64,000 nt of DNA from Neodiprion pinetum (taxonomy: Eukaryota > Arthropoda > Insecta > Hymenoptera > Diprionidae): the NCBI RefSeq assembly GCF_021155775.2, contig NC_060236.1:35364548-35428547 (forward strand), written 5' to 3'. A program made the translations under genes and the position numbers. The notes under the pieces were generated by a model. It had not been told where the DNA came from, did no database searches, and saw only the letters and a list, made by a program, of their open reading frames with translations. Below, one piece after another: positions 24,787-36,259 of this stretch (position 1 is its first letter; every line of letters begins with the position of its first letter).

Positions 24787-25599
24787 ATGAGTTCACAAAA
24801 AGGCAACGCGGCGCGTTCCAGGCCACAAAAGTACCAGAATAGGCATGCTTTCAAAAACAATCTTCACGACACTAGTCACAAAACCAAGTTTATTAATGGT
24901 ATAGATGTGGCGAATGTGTGCGAACGCTGCAAACAAATAATCGAATGGAAGATTAAATACAAAAAGTACAAGCCTCTAAAGGCACCGTCCAAATGTGTCA
25001 AATGTGAGCAGAAAACTGTCAAACATGCTTATCACATAATGTGCGGCCCTTGCGCGAAAAAAAACGAAGTTTGTCCAAAATGCGGAATCAAGAGTGAACT
25101 TATTCCTGGTAAACCAACAGTTCAAGAACAACTCAAATTGGACACTGAGTTACAAGTTATGCTGAAAGCACTGCCCGAACGGAAAAGGAGAACGTTTATT
25201 CGCTACATGAATCGAAAAGGTATGCATCATTTTTACACATATAGTATTTTGTGTGAAACTCGCGTAATTTCGAATGAACTCAAATTGTGAATTTGGCAGT
25301 ATGTGTAATAATAAATAATATCCTATGTTGGTTAATCTATTCACTCGTGGTAACATAATTTTTCAGGTAAACCACAAGGAGCCAACAATGAATCATCAAA
25401 ATCAGAAGAAGGTATGGCAGAAGAACAGTTGGAAAATGTTGCAGAGCAGCCTAGAACTCGAGAAGAATTACTTGAAAAATTAAAATCGCTAAAACTTTCG
25501 AACAATGAAGAGGATGAGATGAGTGATTTTGAAGACGAAGAACTGAGTTCGGAAGATGATTTAATGATTAAAAAGGAAAAAAAAGGATTCGATATTTAA
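24787..25599 (+). CDS. C9orf85-like zinc-ribbon protein (DUF2039 family), two exons
   Basis: Exons 24787-25219 and 25367-25599 join in phase (donor AAAG|GTATGC, acceptor TTTTTCAG|GT) to give 221 residues. The N-terminal part (about residues 1-145) is basic and starts MSSQKGNAARSRPQKYQN, which matches the conserved start of the human C9orf85 family. Four CxxC pairs (Cys45/48, 70/73, 86/89, 96/99) should bind zinc. The C-terminal exon is acidic and low-complexity (Glu/Asp-rich, ending KKGFDI). The ATG at 24733 is in frame, but a splice acceptor precedes 24787, so I take 24787 as the start. The family's molecular function is not established. The gene converges with the CACHD1 homologue, 1.9 kb away. 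Confidence 0.9.
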
Positions 25600-27501
25600 G
25601 TAAGGAAAACTATGACTAATACTGTCAGTGTAAAATGGTTTTAATAACGAAAATATATACGGTTTAACATACAAGAACGATGTAGGTGCTTCAATTATGC
25701 AGTAAATTTGTCATAATCGGAGGATCACGTTGCACAATTAATTCATTCTTAGAAGATACATTACTTTACTACATCATAATTAAAACAAATAACTAAGCAC
25801 AATAACTACATACGTTATGATATTAGGCAGTAAACATTGGCAAGATATATGCCACAAGAATAAATTATCAACTATTCTCGAAATATAAAACGTAATACAA
25901 TCCAAATAATATTCAGTATTATAAGTCCACCAACCACAGTTGTTGGAATCGAACGAGTAAATTGTTAGGAACAAAACTTATTCCTATAAATGAAACATTG
26001 TAATTCTCTTACATATATTTATGCACCTTATTAAAATAGATATTTCCCATTATACATCTTGTGCGTATATGTTTGTATAAAAGTAAAAATTATACTGCAT
26101 ATCTAGTGTAAATACAATAATAAATAGTATTAAATTTATATCTCAAATGTAGGAAAGCTACTCAATTCAGATTTCAGTCTGTAAGGTTATCGTTATTTCT
26201 ATTACCTTGCACCGGTTTAATATACTGTAATTAGTTACATTTTGTTGTAACTTGAATAGAAATAAGATTTGTACATTTTGGCAATTTCAAACTACTGGGA
26301 GAATCACAGGAAACTGTAACTTCGCATTAGGCAGAACCTGCATTCAGTTTTTGATAACTCAATCTAATACTAGAATTGCGGTTCAGTACTTTTTTAATCT
26401 TATTGCTAATATATAGAAGTTTAACTTGAAAAAAATTTAAATAAAAAATTCCTAAGTTTTGAATTATTGCCAAGTATCTAATAAGTTTTCGGCAATGGTT
26501 CAAAATTTGGAAAAATACTGTATTTAAAAATAAAGCTCAAAGGATCACCGTTTGGAATTTCGGGCAAGACGAATTTGCAAAGATGAATATGGATAACAAC
26601 TAATTGAAAATTGAATCAGCATTCTGTTTCGTTTAAAAAAATATTTTCTGTGTGGTGCCATATAATTTAACATGGCAAGACCATATGACACACCTTGCAA
26701 AGTCGTAATCATATATATTACATAAAATTCCGAGCTTAAAAATTTACGGAAAATTAGACAAAACCAAAAAAAATGTGCGCGTGGTATGTCCTACTAAATA
26801 AATGTTCACCGAGTGTGCAAATTCTGTTTATCAAAATCATCATCACTGGCAGATTTTACTATTTACTAAATAAGGATTGAGTTTGCTACGGTTAGACGAA
26901 ATTACAAAAGATAGTGGGCATAATTTGTTCAAAGGTATGTGGTATGTGATAGCAAACACAGTAAATTAGTTATACAGCTACAATACCTACAAAAATATAG
27001 CTGCTCACCTTGTATAACTTATAACCTAATATTCCTTAAGTTGGTACAAACGAATGAACGGCTAAAAAGGTGGGTGAATTTTGGGAATTTATGTCTCAAC
27101 AATCAGTGAATTTAATTGGGCTTTGTTTTATTCGAAACTATATAATTTGAGCTTCATTGACATCTTTTTTAATTGGAATTAATTCATTTTAATAAATATT
27201 AAAAAAAAAAAAAAACAAAAGAAAACGCCACTGAAGCTCAGTCTACATACTTCCGAATAAAACAGTCTTGAATCGAATTGAACGAATTTTTTCAGCCGTC
27301 TACTCGTGCGTACGTACGTACGTACTTCTTCAAGAAAAAGCTACATCTTTACCTACACCTCAAATTAACAGATAAGTGAATCAAATTAGTGGGCTTACTA
27401 AAATTTTGAATAAACGGATAAGTAAAGTAAATAGCGTCTACTTAACCAATTTAAGAATTCAATCGGTGGCATCTAGGCACATTTCCTCAAAAGATCGATG
27501 G
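25600..27501. other. Convergent 3' region between DUF2039 gene and CACHD1
   Basis: Very A+T-rich. It holds the 3' untranslated regions of the two converging genes. Candidate poly(A) signals are AATAAA at 25859-25864 on + and TTTATT (its complement) at 27127-27132 for the minus-strand gene. A GTAC-type tetranucleotide repeat lies at about 27309-27325. No other gene was seen. Confidence 0.6.
25859..25864 (+). terminator. Candidate poly(A) signal for the DUF2039 gene
   Basis: An AATAAA hexamer lies 260 bases after the stop codon. It is the first canonical signal downstream, but the region is A+T-rich and other hexamers follow, so the assignment is tentative. Confidence 0.3.
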
Positions 27502-30500
27502 CTAACAGTAGTTTGTTTCCATATTCCGATGGACTGTAACCGGCGCTAAGACGTGATGGGGCGACCCCAGCCGTGTTGTCGGTGAAGAAGGCCTCACGGA
27601 CTGTTTTTGGAGCTCGGGTTCGCTGCTTCCGCCGACGACCAGCAACGGTTCGGCGAACGTTTGTTGTTCGGAGTCGTCGTGTGGCGTCATGGTGCTGTAG
27701 CCATGGTCGCTGTCGCCGCCCGGAGGTCTTCGATAATTCGTTGAAACTCGATACGGCGATATAGGAGCCACTCCATCACGCAAAAGAGAGTTTAGGTTGC
27801 TTTTTGCCTGGTCAATTTCCATTGGTTCTACATCGCCTTCCAAGTGCGACATTCTCAGGGTTTCTGGAGAAGCGTGCATATGGAGACATTGATGCTCCAA
27901 CCCGGATTGCACTGACCTAAGGCGGTAACAGTACAACATTATTCCCAGAACGAGCAGTAGCGTTAAAATACCGCCTGCTACCGGTCCCACTGACGGCCAT
28001 TCGCGAACCCCCATCTCATCTGCCGAATGAGAATCTGCAATAAAAATAACAATTGTTGCAGTATTGAGGCAATTAAACAACTATTAGTTGTGGGAAAAAA
28101 TCTGTATTTCGCTTTTAAAATAATTATAGAAATGGATCTTTTTTTTTCTCCAAGCTTACGATAAATCCCATCGCCGTAGGGTGTCAAAGAGCCGAATATT
28201 CCCTTAAAGCACAAAGTCTGTTCAGAGCAGTATGGTGTGGAAAGTGGAGTTTCTGCATCACTGTCCATGTGGCACCATTGGCATCCTGTAACTCCAAGAC
28301 ATTCCCTTGCACTCTCAAAGGATTTACAATCAAATGATGGGCACTTTTTTAAAGTTGCAGGGTACGTCCAAGATGGCTGTAGGCTTGGTCCATGCTCGTA
28401 AAGAGCATGGCAAGCTTCAAGTTCATTGTTATCGGACTGACCGCAGCTCTCTGAATATAATGGGCATTCACATGGGCATTCACAATCGGTTTGCTCCATC
28501 CTTTTGCAGTTCAAACAAAGTCTATCCATCTGGAAGAAAATACAAAAATACATAGGTTTATCATACTGGATGGAAAGAATGGTAAGGTACCTATTTGCGA
28601 ATTAAATGTAATTAAGAGAGTTCAATTCTTTTTACAGTTGTACGAATGATGGAGAATGTCTGATATTGAATATTACTCAAGTAATATACGTACTGTACTG
28701 CAGGGACAAAAAGCTGATAGTACATTACAGGTAGCATTGACAAGACCAAGGAAAATGTTGGTTCCAGGCACTACAGCAACCTGATACTTGACACAATGTT
28801 CCCCATGAACGATGTTGGTCAGCACTTCCTCAAGGGAGGTATTGAATTGGTAATATCTCTGTATAGTGCCATCAAGGTGGCTGGCACAGAGTTTTTTCTC
28901 CACGAAAAATTCATGGTTAAGTATATCGTTGGCAACAACAGGTTCCACGTGGGTTAAGTGCTGTTGCTCTACTTTGTTTTGGGCCTCAAATAGCGCCGGG
29001 TGAGATATTAGGTACCCTTTGTCATCCATCAGAAAACACTTCACCTTAATGTCACCGCAAAATGAAAACATTTCTAGTAATAGTCTTGCAAAATATCCCA
29101 TCGTTACATCCATCGATACCACTGCCAAGACAGGATCGTTGCTGGAATGAAGGGCAGCTGAACGACCCTCAAATATCGTGTGAGAGAGCGTCACAACATA
29201 ACCAGCACCTCCTGCATCCAGGTACGGCGATGTTAGGGTTACTTTCCCTGGATGCTTCAATGCCTTTCCGTACCACGATCTCCTCTTTGGATCCAAACCA
29301 GTGTCCAGTACTGTTCCTGGATAAACTTCCATCACCCCACTGACTACCGCGACGATATACCTACATACAGTTCTTGGTGAAATTTTATTTTCTACTAGAG
29401 TATAACGACAACCGCTAAGAAGACTAAAATCTAAAGTATGCGGAGGGACAACGATAAATAAGATGACTAGAACAGTTTTCTGATGCGATAAACGAACAAT
29501 ACTCTACAGTTCATTCAACAAATTACCTTCGGATGATGAACTTGTTCAATGTGCTGTGCAAATGACGTTGTTGAAAGTGACTCAAAATTTGAGATAGCAT
29601 GGCAACATCAGGCCTGACAGATGGGTGGAGAACGCGATTGACCAATAGTCTCGTAGGGTCTTTGATGTATGCCATGTAACTCTGAACTGTGATTGCAGAA
29701 TCGGTTTCAAGGAGGTGCAGCTGCTCGGTCGGCGATTTGAAGCACCATGGTGAGAGATAAACGACACCAGTATCTGTAGAATGAAGAGTAGTTGATAACC
29801 ATGATGTAAAAAATTTTAAACATGAATTTGAATGTAATTAATGACTACTCACGCAAAGCCACTATTCTATTATGATTGGAACACAGAGTATCTTTATCTA
29901 TGACCGATTGTAACAGCAAATCAAGCCGATGATGCAGGAGATCTGGAGGCAAGGAAGCTGTCGTCTTAATGAGTGATAATGACTCCTGCACTCCTTCCGA
30001 CACAATGCATATAATCAAATCTCCGTATGCCAGATGCTTCCATCTGAATTGTTTCTGTAAGTTAAGAATAAGCATCGCATTCAGTTTCTACAGCATTGAG
30101 TGTATCATAAGAAAACTCACCGTTCGACCTAAAATGGTGGTGAAATTAGCATCACCTTCTGATAGTTCGTTAATCATTTTCAATGTAGAATTTTCATCAA
30201 TGTTTTCAATATTTTTGAGTGAAACTTTCAAGGGCTGCTCAGTCATGACTTCAGGTCTAGGAAAACTTTTATGCATCCAAACATTTCGTCTTTTATCAAA
30301 AAGTATGGCGTACGTTTTTGGACCTCCGTCGAAGTACGTTATATCTTCAACAAAGTCCTTCAACTTTATTTCCAAGGTAAGGAGGGCTGTTTTCGTTATT
30401 TGCCCCATAGATATGCACATTGATTTGCTACGAGGTTCGTAGTATGGATCAGATAAGTAATAATTGCTTGTGTTGGGTTCAGTACATTTTGTTCCTGAGA

Positions 30501-31876
30501 ATAACTTAGCTAGTTCAAAACTCAGAATATTTTGGGTAGGCAGTGTCACAATTGTCTCGTTACCCGCGACTTCCTTAATGTCTAATTTGAGCTTTAAATC
30601 TGTAATGAATAAAGATTAATTAATTAAATCTGCTTATAAGATGTAGATCAGGGTACATTGTGATGCTACATTCATTGCATTATTTACCTGACAAAATTAA
30701 AATTGTGCATAAGTATGGAATTAGCTGTTCTGTGGAAATGATACTGCGGACATGCTTGATGTTTGAGATATCCTTCAATGTGTTTGTCAAATGTATCAAT
30801 ATTATTTCACCAGTCAAATTCGTGGTCAAGGATTTAATGTCTAAATTGAGCGACTGGTTGGAACCTGTGACATAGAAACATTGGTTGGTCACCATGAACA
30901 AACTCGGAATAACTTTGAGTTGCAATAATCAGAGATTTTGCAACTCACCAAATCGGATAATAGTATCAATGTGCCTGGTTAATTGAATTTTGTTAACGTC
31001 TGTAGCTCTGAGAAGGTGATCTGGACAATGCGTTGAACCATGACCAGTCAATCCAACAACACCAATATAATCTTTGTCCGAAAGCATGTCGAGAAGGGTT
31101 TTAGCTGTTAGCTGAGCCAAGCCGGCATCCTTTTCAGATATAAAGATTCCATGCTCAATAAGCAACAGAACTTTCTTGGGGTTTTTGCATCGGGACAACA
31201 ACAAAAGCCCTGTGTTTTGAGAGAGGCTCGGTGGTCCGCATATTGTACCTGGATGAGAGGTTGGTAGGATGTGTAGATGCCTTAATTCAGAGTTCGTCAA
31301 AACTGAAAACCAAATGTTAATGAAAAACAAAATGATACGAACAGTAAAGAACACAGAATTATTCAGATTATTCATGGAGGAGTAATATTTAAGTTTAAGT
31401 TAGTTTGAATCCAGATTCTCACCTCTTTTGATTTCATCGCATATGTTCGAAGAGCGAGGTAGATTTGAATAAATTTCGTTTGAACTTTTGGCATTTAATA
31501 TTGGCTGCACCAGGTCGTTAGACCTTGTGAGAAAATCAATGTAAGATTGTAGCTTAGCGTTTAGTTTATTGGTTAGGGATTTGAGTTTCACATTCAAATC
31601 ATCACGAACCCGGTTGAACTCGAGACGGTCGAGGGTTTCTTGGAAAGAAGTTATTCCCAATTCCTCGTTACCGACGTTACGAAGAGTTTTTGACACTTGA
31701 TCAACGATGTCACGTAAACACGAACCATTCAACGGCTCTACCTCGATTTGTTTTCGCAGCGGTTTATCAACCCTGCAGTTAACGACCGATCCGTTATCCG
31801 TGAAGTCAGCGTTCGCTTGTATTATGAATAATATCACGAGTCCTAAAACTCGGATAGGTAAATATTCAACGGCCAT
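27502..31876 (-). CDS. CACHD1: CACHD1 homologue (VWFA and Cache domain protein, alpha2-delta-like)
   Basis: Nine exons (31876-31423, 31302-30949, 30864-30688, 30599-30121, 30054-29853, 29773-29527, 29360-28694, 28529-28160, 28034-27502) join in phase to 1160 residues plus stop; human CACHD1 is about 1270. Residues 1-24 look like a signal peptide. A VWA-type domain follows (about 185-330), but its metal site is degenerate: Glu201-His-Gly-Ile-Phe stands where DxSxS is expected. Cache-like regions follow (about 360-520, with VWMHKSFPRP, and about 560-730). A Cys-rich ectodomain (AFCPCST, CECPCECPLY) precedes a single membrane segment (about 999-1021) and a cytoplasmic tail carrying DSDHGYSTM, a motif I recall from vertebrate CACHD1. 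Family knowledge: CACHD1 modulates T-type calcium channels and engages Wnt receptors. That role is inferred here. Exon 6 is too short in frame to have been obvious as an open frame; it was found from splice sites. Confidence 0.93.
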
Positions 31877-32448
31877 TCTAACCTAGAATCACGAAATAGC
31901 CGAGGTAGCGTCTTCCAGGAATCAGGATAGGTTAGGAATTCATTGTGCCGCTTGCACTTGACGAGACATTTCAAATCACCGGTTCATTTATACATTGGAA
32001 ATAGTTATTGAAGACCCTTTCAGCAAAGAGTTTAAATAATCTTTTGCAAAAATATCATTGCGTGTATAAACATCTTTGGCCACTGCACGGTCGTTATTTC
32101 TCGGCATTTAGGCCGAAGCACACAAGCGTGGAAGCATGAAGGCGAGTAGTCGTTACTGTATGTAGCCATGGCATATCCATACATAGCAACTCTATGATAC
32201 GCATATAACACAGGAGTGGGGCAGTCACGTGGTCAATCTGTCTATGCCATGCGCCGTGCTTATCGTAACTGCGCATGCGCAATAAATCACGGATACGGTC
32301 TGAATTGAGCATGCGAACTGGATTTATGAATACGCACTAGCTCGAGTTTGAAACACCATTTGGGTGTGCTCAGGATTGGGGCCTAAAACTTCGAAATGGC
32401 ATTGTAGAAATTCCCCTCGGGCTTCAAAGGAGGATTCCCAACCTGTAG
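31877..32448. other. CACHD1 upstream (5') region
   Basis: It should contain the 5' untranslated region and promoter of the minus-strand CACHD1 gene. The motif AGGTTAG/CTAACCT occurs close to the start codon on both sides (about 31877-31940). No further gene was seen before the transposon that begins at 32449. Confidence 0.4.
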
Positions 32449-33342
32449 GGCGATTCTGTAACTCGTTATAAGAATAACGATTCGGAACGCTATCGTAACG
32501 ATAACGAATTTCGCCGCGTGTAACGACAATCTCATAACGACGGTGCGATTCCGTAACTACGAATAGCGACACTTCGACGTTACAGAATGGGATAACGAAT
32601 CGTCGTTATGGATACCGACAGGAAGTGACGTATTGTGACAAATCCTTAGCAAGTAACTAGAATTTTATCGAAACTCGCCTTAAAATAGTTGAAATTCGTG
32701 CCGCGGTGGCGCGCATGAAGGTTTAAATCCAGGCGCGCACAATCACTCAGTCACAGTCAGTGCAAATCCATCGTATAGTGAACATTGTAAATATAAATAT
32801 CATCATTGTTATTATATCTTAACACCGTTTAATACTTTTAATAAATTTCAATACGAGTAAAAAAATTTATTTGCACTCATACTCTTAAAAGGAGCCCTTT
32901 GACCACGTGTCGTGAATCCCCATGCAGCGTTTACTGCTTCTACGTTTTCCTCACTATTCTTTTTGCATGGACCACCATTGGGTTCTTCACGTAGAACCAA
33001 TATTCTGAAGAGTAAAATTATATAACTACTCCCATTTTTTACTAAAGATCATAACTGTAGCTGTAATATTTTCAATACTTCAAGAAGTCTTTGAGTTTGT
33101 TAATTTCATGGAGGCAAAGCTATTTAAAAACAATACCACTTGAAAAAAAAATTGAGGTCTAGTTTAGAATAAAGATTTTTCGCGTTTTTATTTTTTGTTC
33201 AGGTTAAAAAAGGTGAATATTTTTTATAAAATAAAGTTATACTTTAAAAACACAATTGAATATTTCTTTATGTACAATCAATTGTAAACATTATAGTTGA
33301 AGGAATGTAAATTCGAAAAATTGGTGATTTTGAAAAATTAAC

Positions 33343-33412
33343 GACGGAGCCAGGAATCGAACCTGGCGTCTAGAGATGCTTGACCGGAGCCTTACTCCTA
33401 TGAGCCTATGAG
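33343..33412 (-). other. tRNA-like fragment (T-arm and B box) inside the Harbinger element
   Basis: On the minus strand, CCAGGTTCGATTCCTGG makes a perfect five-base-pair T stem and loop and contains a B-box consensus. It is followed by seven bases as for an acceptor 3' strand. The matching 5' acceptor strand is absent and the anticodon arm does not fold well, so this is not an intact tRNA. It may be a tRNA pseudogene or the head of a tRNA-derived SINE. Confidence 0.35.
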
Positions 33413-33607
33413 ATTTTGATGAAATAATATCTGTGCATTGAAGATATTAAAGAAATGAAATGACATGGAATTTTGAAAAAGGTACGCCAAGGCGGTACGT
33501 CGGAGCGTAACACCGCCCTGACTCTGTTGTCGTTAATTTCTCTCATCACCTTTAAACATTATACTTGTTGGCAATTTAACCATAAACATCATTCCATATT
33601 CTGTATT

Positions 33608-34032
33608 CTATTCTTCCGCATCACGGAAGTTGGTAAATCTTTCTCTCATAATTTGTTGTTGAATTCGTTGAGCCAAAGCGCGTGGTCCTCGTCTGTTGTA
33701 TTCTTCATCTTGATCCATCGGATCAACATCATTCTCTACAGGATGAGCTATCGGTGCTAGTTGTTCGTCATCTTCATTGTTTAATCGTAGTTGCACTCTC
33801 ATGTTGTGCAGTACTGCACACGCATTAACAATTTTCGCTGCGAACGCTGGTTCGTACATCAAGACTCGCTGGTATGACAAGCATCTCCATACAGATTTAA
33901 AAACTCCAAAAAACCGCTCGACGACGTTTCTAACCTTACATAGTTGTTGTGTATATTGATGTTGTCGCGTATCTTCAGGAAAATTGGCCAGAGGTGTTAA
34001 CAGCCAAGGCTCCAACGGATATCCAGCATCAC
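33608..34032 (-). pseudogene. Harbinger (HARBI1/DDE_Tnp_4) transposase, C-terminal fragment
   Basis: After a splice acceptor (TTTTCCATCAG) the frame reads GDAGYPLEPWLLTPL, then VRNVVERFFGVFKSVWRCL, then NACAVLHNM and an acidic tail. These are the conserved C-terminal blocks of HARBI1-type transposases. The Asp of GDxGYP and the Glu of the NVVERFFG block are two of the three catalytic acids. The first catalytic Asp and its surrounding domain are not found anywhere in the element. The frame itself has no internal stop. It is read as the terminal exon of a transposase gene whose central exon has been deleted. Confidence 0.85.
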
Positions 34033-34167
34033 CTGATGGAAAATATGTTGATTTAGAAAAAAGTAGACTAAATATAATATGCATATTATGTATATAAAAC
34101 TCAAACTGAACCTATGCTGCTTTGCTGAACAGTGAAAAATATTTTCGCTTTGACTGCGCTTAAGGTG

Positions 34168-34344
34168 TTAACCAAGATTCATCACAGCTTCTTGAGGCAG
34201 GTGAAAAAGGCTGAGAAACTCTTCTCGTGGTAACTGAAAAGGATTCTGAGCATCTCTCAGTCGCCTTCTTTCCACACGACGTTCGAGTCGACGTAATCTT
34301 TCCTCAAGAACGAATACATCCCAAGCAAGGTATTCGATAGCCAT
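34168..34344 (-). pseudogene. Harbinger transposase, N-terminal exon fragment
   Basis: An ATG at 34344 opens 58 codons beginning MAIEYLAWDVFVLEERLRR and containing QNPFQLPREEFLSLFHLP. This resembles the N-terminal helical region that precedes the DDE domain in HARBI1-like transposases. The frame ends in a stop at 34168-34170, overlapping a possible donor (CTTG|GTTAAC). Only about 135 bases separate it from the C-terminal fragment, far too few for the missing catalytic centre. Family assignment rests mainly on its place in the element. Confidence 0.6.
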
Positions 34345-34935
34345 GATCCTTTGAGATTGAAGATAATCAAAGAAACAGCGTAAATAATAGACTTAATAGT
34401 AGAAATGAATTATTAATGAAATTAATGAATAATTATATTTGTGGAAGCAACTTTGTGGGTTCTTCGGAGCAACACTACAATTTATAGGTTATGTTATTCT
34501 TTTTTAGAAAATAATGAAATCTATTCTACAGTTTTTTCTGAAGTCAATCTGCATTGATAATTCCTAATTACTGCAAAATTCAACTTACTTACTTGTTATT
34601 TCAAACGTCGTAATTATTTTTCACTTTCGGAGCACTTTTCGAAGCACTTTCTCGGAGTCGAGAAAAATATGGGAAACGCACACCACTCCTCTAGCTCGTG
34701 TGCAAAGTGTCGTTATAATGGTCGTTATAGCGTACCGAGGGGGTCTCTGAGCCTCGCTATCCGCTCGCACCGTAACGACGTCATAACGACACTTTTCGTT
34801 ACTAATAACGACAAAACTCGCTAAGAATAGTGTACAGAATCGCATTTGTCGTTATAATAGCGACGCGGTCGGTAGCATAACGAAACTTGTCGTTATGAGT
34901 CCATAACGACAGCATAACGAGTTACAGAATCGCGC

Positions 34936-35299
34936 TACTGCAGCTAAACTTTAGCGAACCGTACTTGAAACCCCATTAGCTTTAAGTAAAAAGATGTTTT
35001 TCGGCTTTCCACCAGAGTTCTGCTCCATGAGACATCACCCTATAACCCCATTAAAGTCTTCTTAATTACGCTCCATTAATGAGACACATAAATTTCGACC
35101 CGTTTAAATAATATTAACGATTGGATAATACTTACTATAATCATGGTCTGTATGTATTATACTTGTAAACGTAAACGATATTATAAACGAATACTATTAA
35201 TTGAATAAAATGCACCTTGATTTGATGCAATTCCAAGCTGTGAGGTAACTCTAGGCTCCATGCTGTGGGGTTTCATTTGAATCGGTATAAAACTGGATT
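34936..35299. other. No feature seen
   Basis: Spacer of 364 bases between the Harbinger element and the foldback at 35300. No coding signal or repeat was noticed. Confidence 0.4.
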
Positions 35300-36259
35300 T
35301 TCATGGGCGTCAAATAGACGCGACAGTGCCACGCCGTCGGCGGCAAAAAGATGCTCATGAAAATCGGTACTGCCGCAACGGCAAAATGCCGCGAGTCTGA
35401 ACCAAAAAGAATTAATGATCTGAAATACGCGGTTGCCTGAGAAGTGAAAAATCTAGGATGGTTAATTGAAAGTGGGAACGAACGAAAAAAATAAAGGAGC
35501 TAGAAGAAAATCGAATAAAACGGTAGTAGTTTTTCAAGGTGTGAAAATAATCTAATTTATTCTCATTATTCCAGAATCGTGTACTCGTGGATAATTAAGA
35601 TGCCTGTTCATACGTTGATTACCACATAGTCCATACTAAAAATATTGCGGTGTGTCCAAGGCCTTTCTTCTGAACAATAAGCCAAAATAAAAAATATATC
35701 CATTCTTGGTTCATTTCAATGCGTGGCATATATTACGATTCTAGAATAATGAGAATGAACTTTATTATTTTCTCACATCTTGAACAGCTATTTATAATCC
35801 CACACTCTTCTTGATGTCTTTTTCGCATTCCCAAGGGTCTAACTATTAAAGCAAAAGTCCTGCAAAACGAGTTTGAGACGAAAAGTTTCCGATATCTAAA
35901 AATCGCAAAAAAGCAAGGCTAACCCCTTTGGATTTTGTCAGTCGACATTTCGCTGATTTTGAAAAATGGTTGGATCAATTTTTTGTTGCACTTTATCGAC
36001 GTAATTTTTCGAGAGGAATCGATTACGCGCAGTCCGTATATGCCTCCAGGTACTTCATCTGGCTTCTTCATTTTCTCTGTTTTTTCGTACTTCCAATTAA
36101 CAGTCCTAGATTTTCCAATTCTTCGATTAAAAATATAATACAGAACCATTGACCTAACGACGTGCTTTTCGACGCGCGACATTTTGCCTTTGTGATGGTA
36201 CCCATTTTCATGAGCGACTTTTCGCGCTGTCGGCGTGGCGCTTCAATTTGACGTCAGTG
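35300..36259. repeat. Long foldback element, about 960 bp, arms of about 210 bp
   Basis: The left arm 35300-35515 and the right arm about 36045-36259 are imperfect reverse complements. Shared blocks from outside inward, as read in the left arm, are GCGTCAAATAGACGC, GTGCCACGCCG, GCTCATGAAAATCGGTAC, GGCAAAATGCCGCG and AAAATCTAGGA-GGTTAATTG. The spacer contains a second inverted repeat (35533-35784). Open frames on opposite strands at about 35919-36182 lie partly in the arm and have no recognisable domain. It is probably a decayed non-autonomous DNA element; no target duplication was resolved. Confidence 0.7.
35533..35784. repeat. Inverted repeat nested in the foldback, about 250 bp
   Basis: The arms 35533-35581 (TTCAAGGTGTGAAAATAATC...ATTCCAGAATCGT) and 35734-35784 (ACGATTCTAGAATAATGAGA...CATCTTGAA) are about 85 percent inverted copies, separated by about 150 bases. 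It looks like a MITE that inserted into the centre of the larger foldback. Confidence 0.7.

Larger units (their letters stand above)
32449..34935 (-). mobile_element. PIF/Harbinger-type DNA transposon, internally deleted
   Basis: The left terminus GGGCGATTCTGTAACTCGTT and the right terminus, read on the opposite strand, GCGCGATTCTGTAACTCGTT form terminal inverted repeats of at least 20 bp. Both subterminal regions (about 32460-32620 and 34680-34925) carry many copies of ATAACG/CGTTAT, a typical array of transposase-binding-like motifs. The flanks are GTA on the left and TAC on the right, so a three-base duplication is not clean. Inside, on the minus strand, are two remnants of a HARBI1-like transposase (34344-34168 and 34032-33608) with the central catalytic part missing. 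A tRNA-like fragment lies at 33343-33412. The element looks non-autonomous. Confidence 0.8.

Noticed and set aside
27309..27325. Repeated CGTA units as a CRISPR-like or regulatory array
   Set aside because: It is a simple tetranucleotide microsatellite without spacers.
33343..33412. A functional tRNA gene
   Set aside because: Only the T arm folds. The 5' acceptor strand does not pair with the 3' strand, and the anticodon arm is poor.
35919..36182. Opposing short open frames of 60-90 codons
   Set aside because: They lie across the inner part of a foldback arm and have no recognisable domain.
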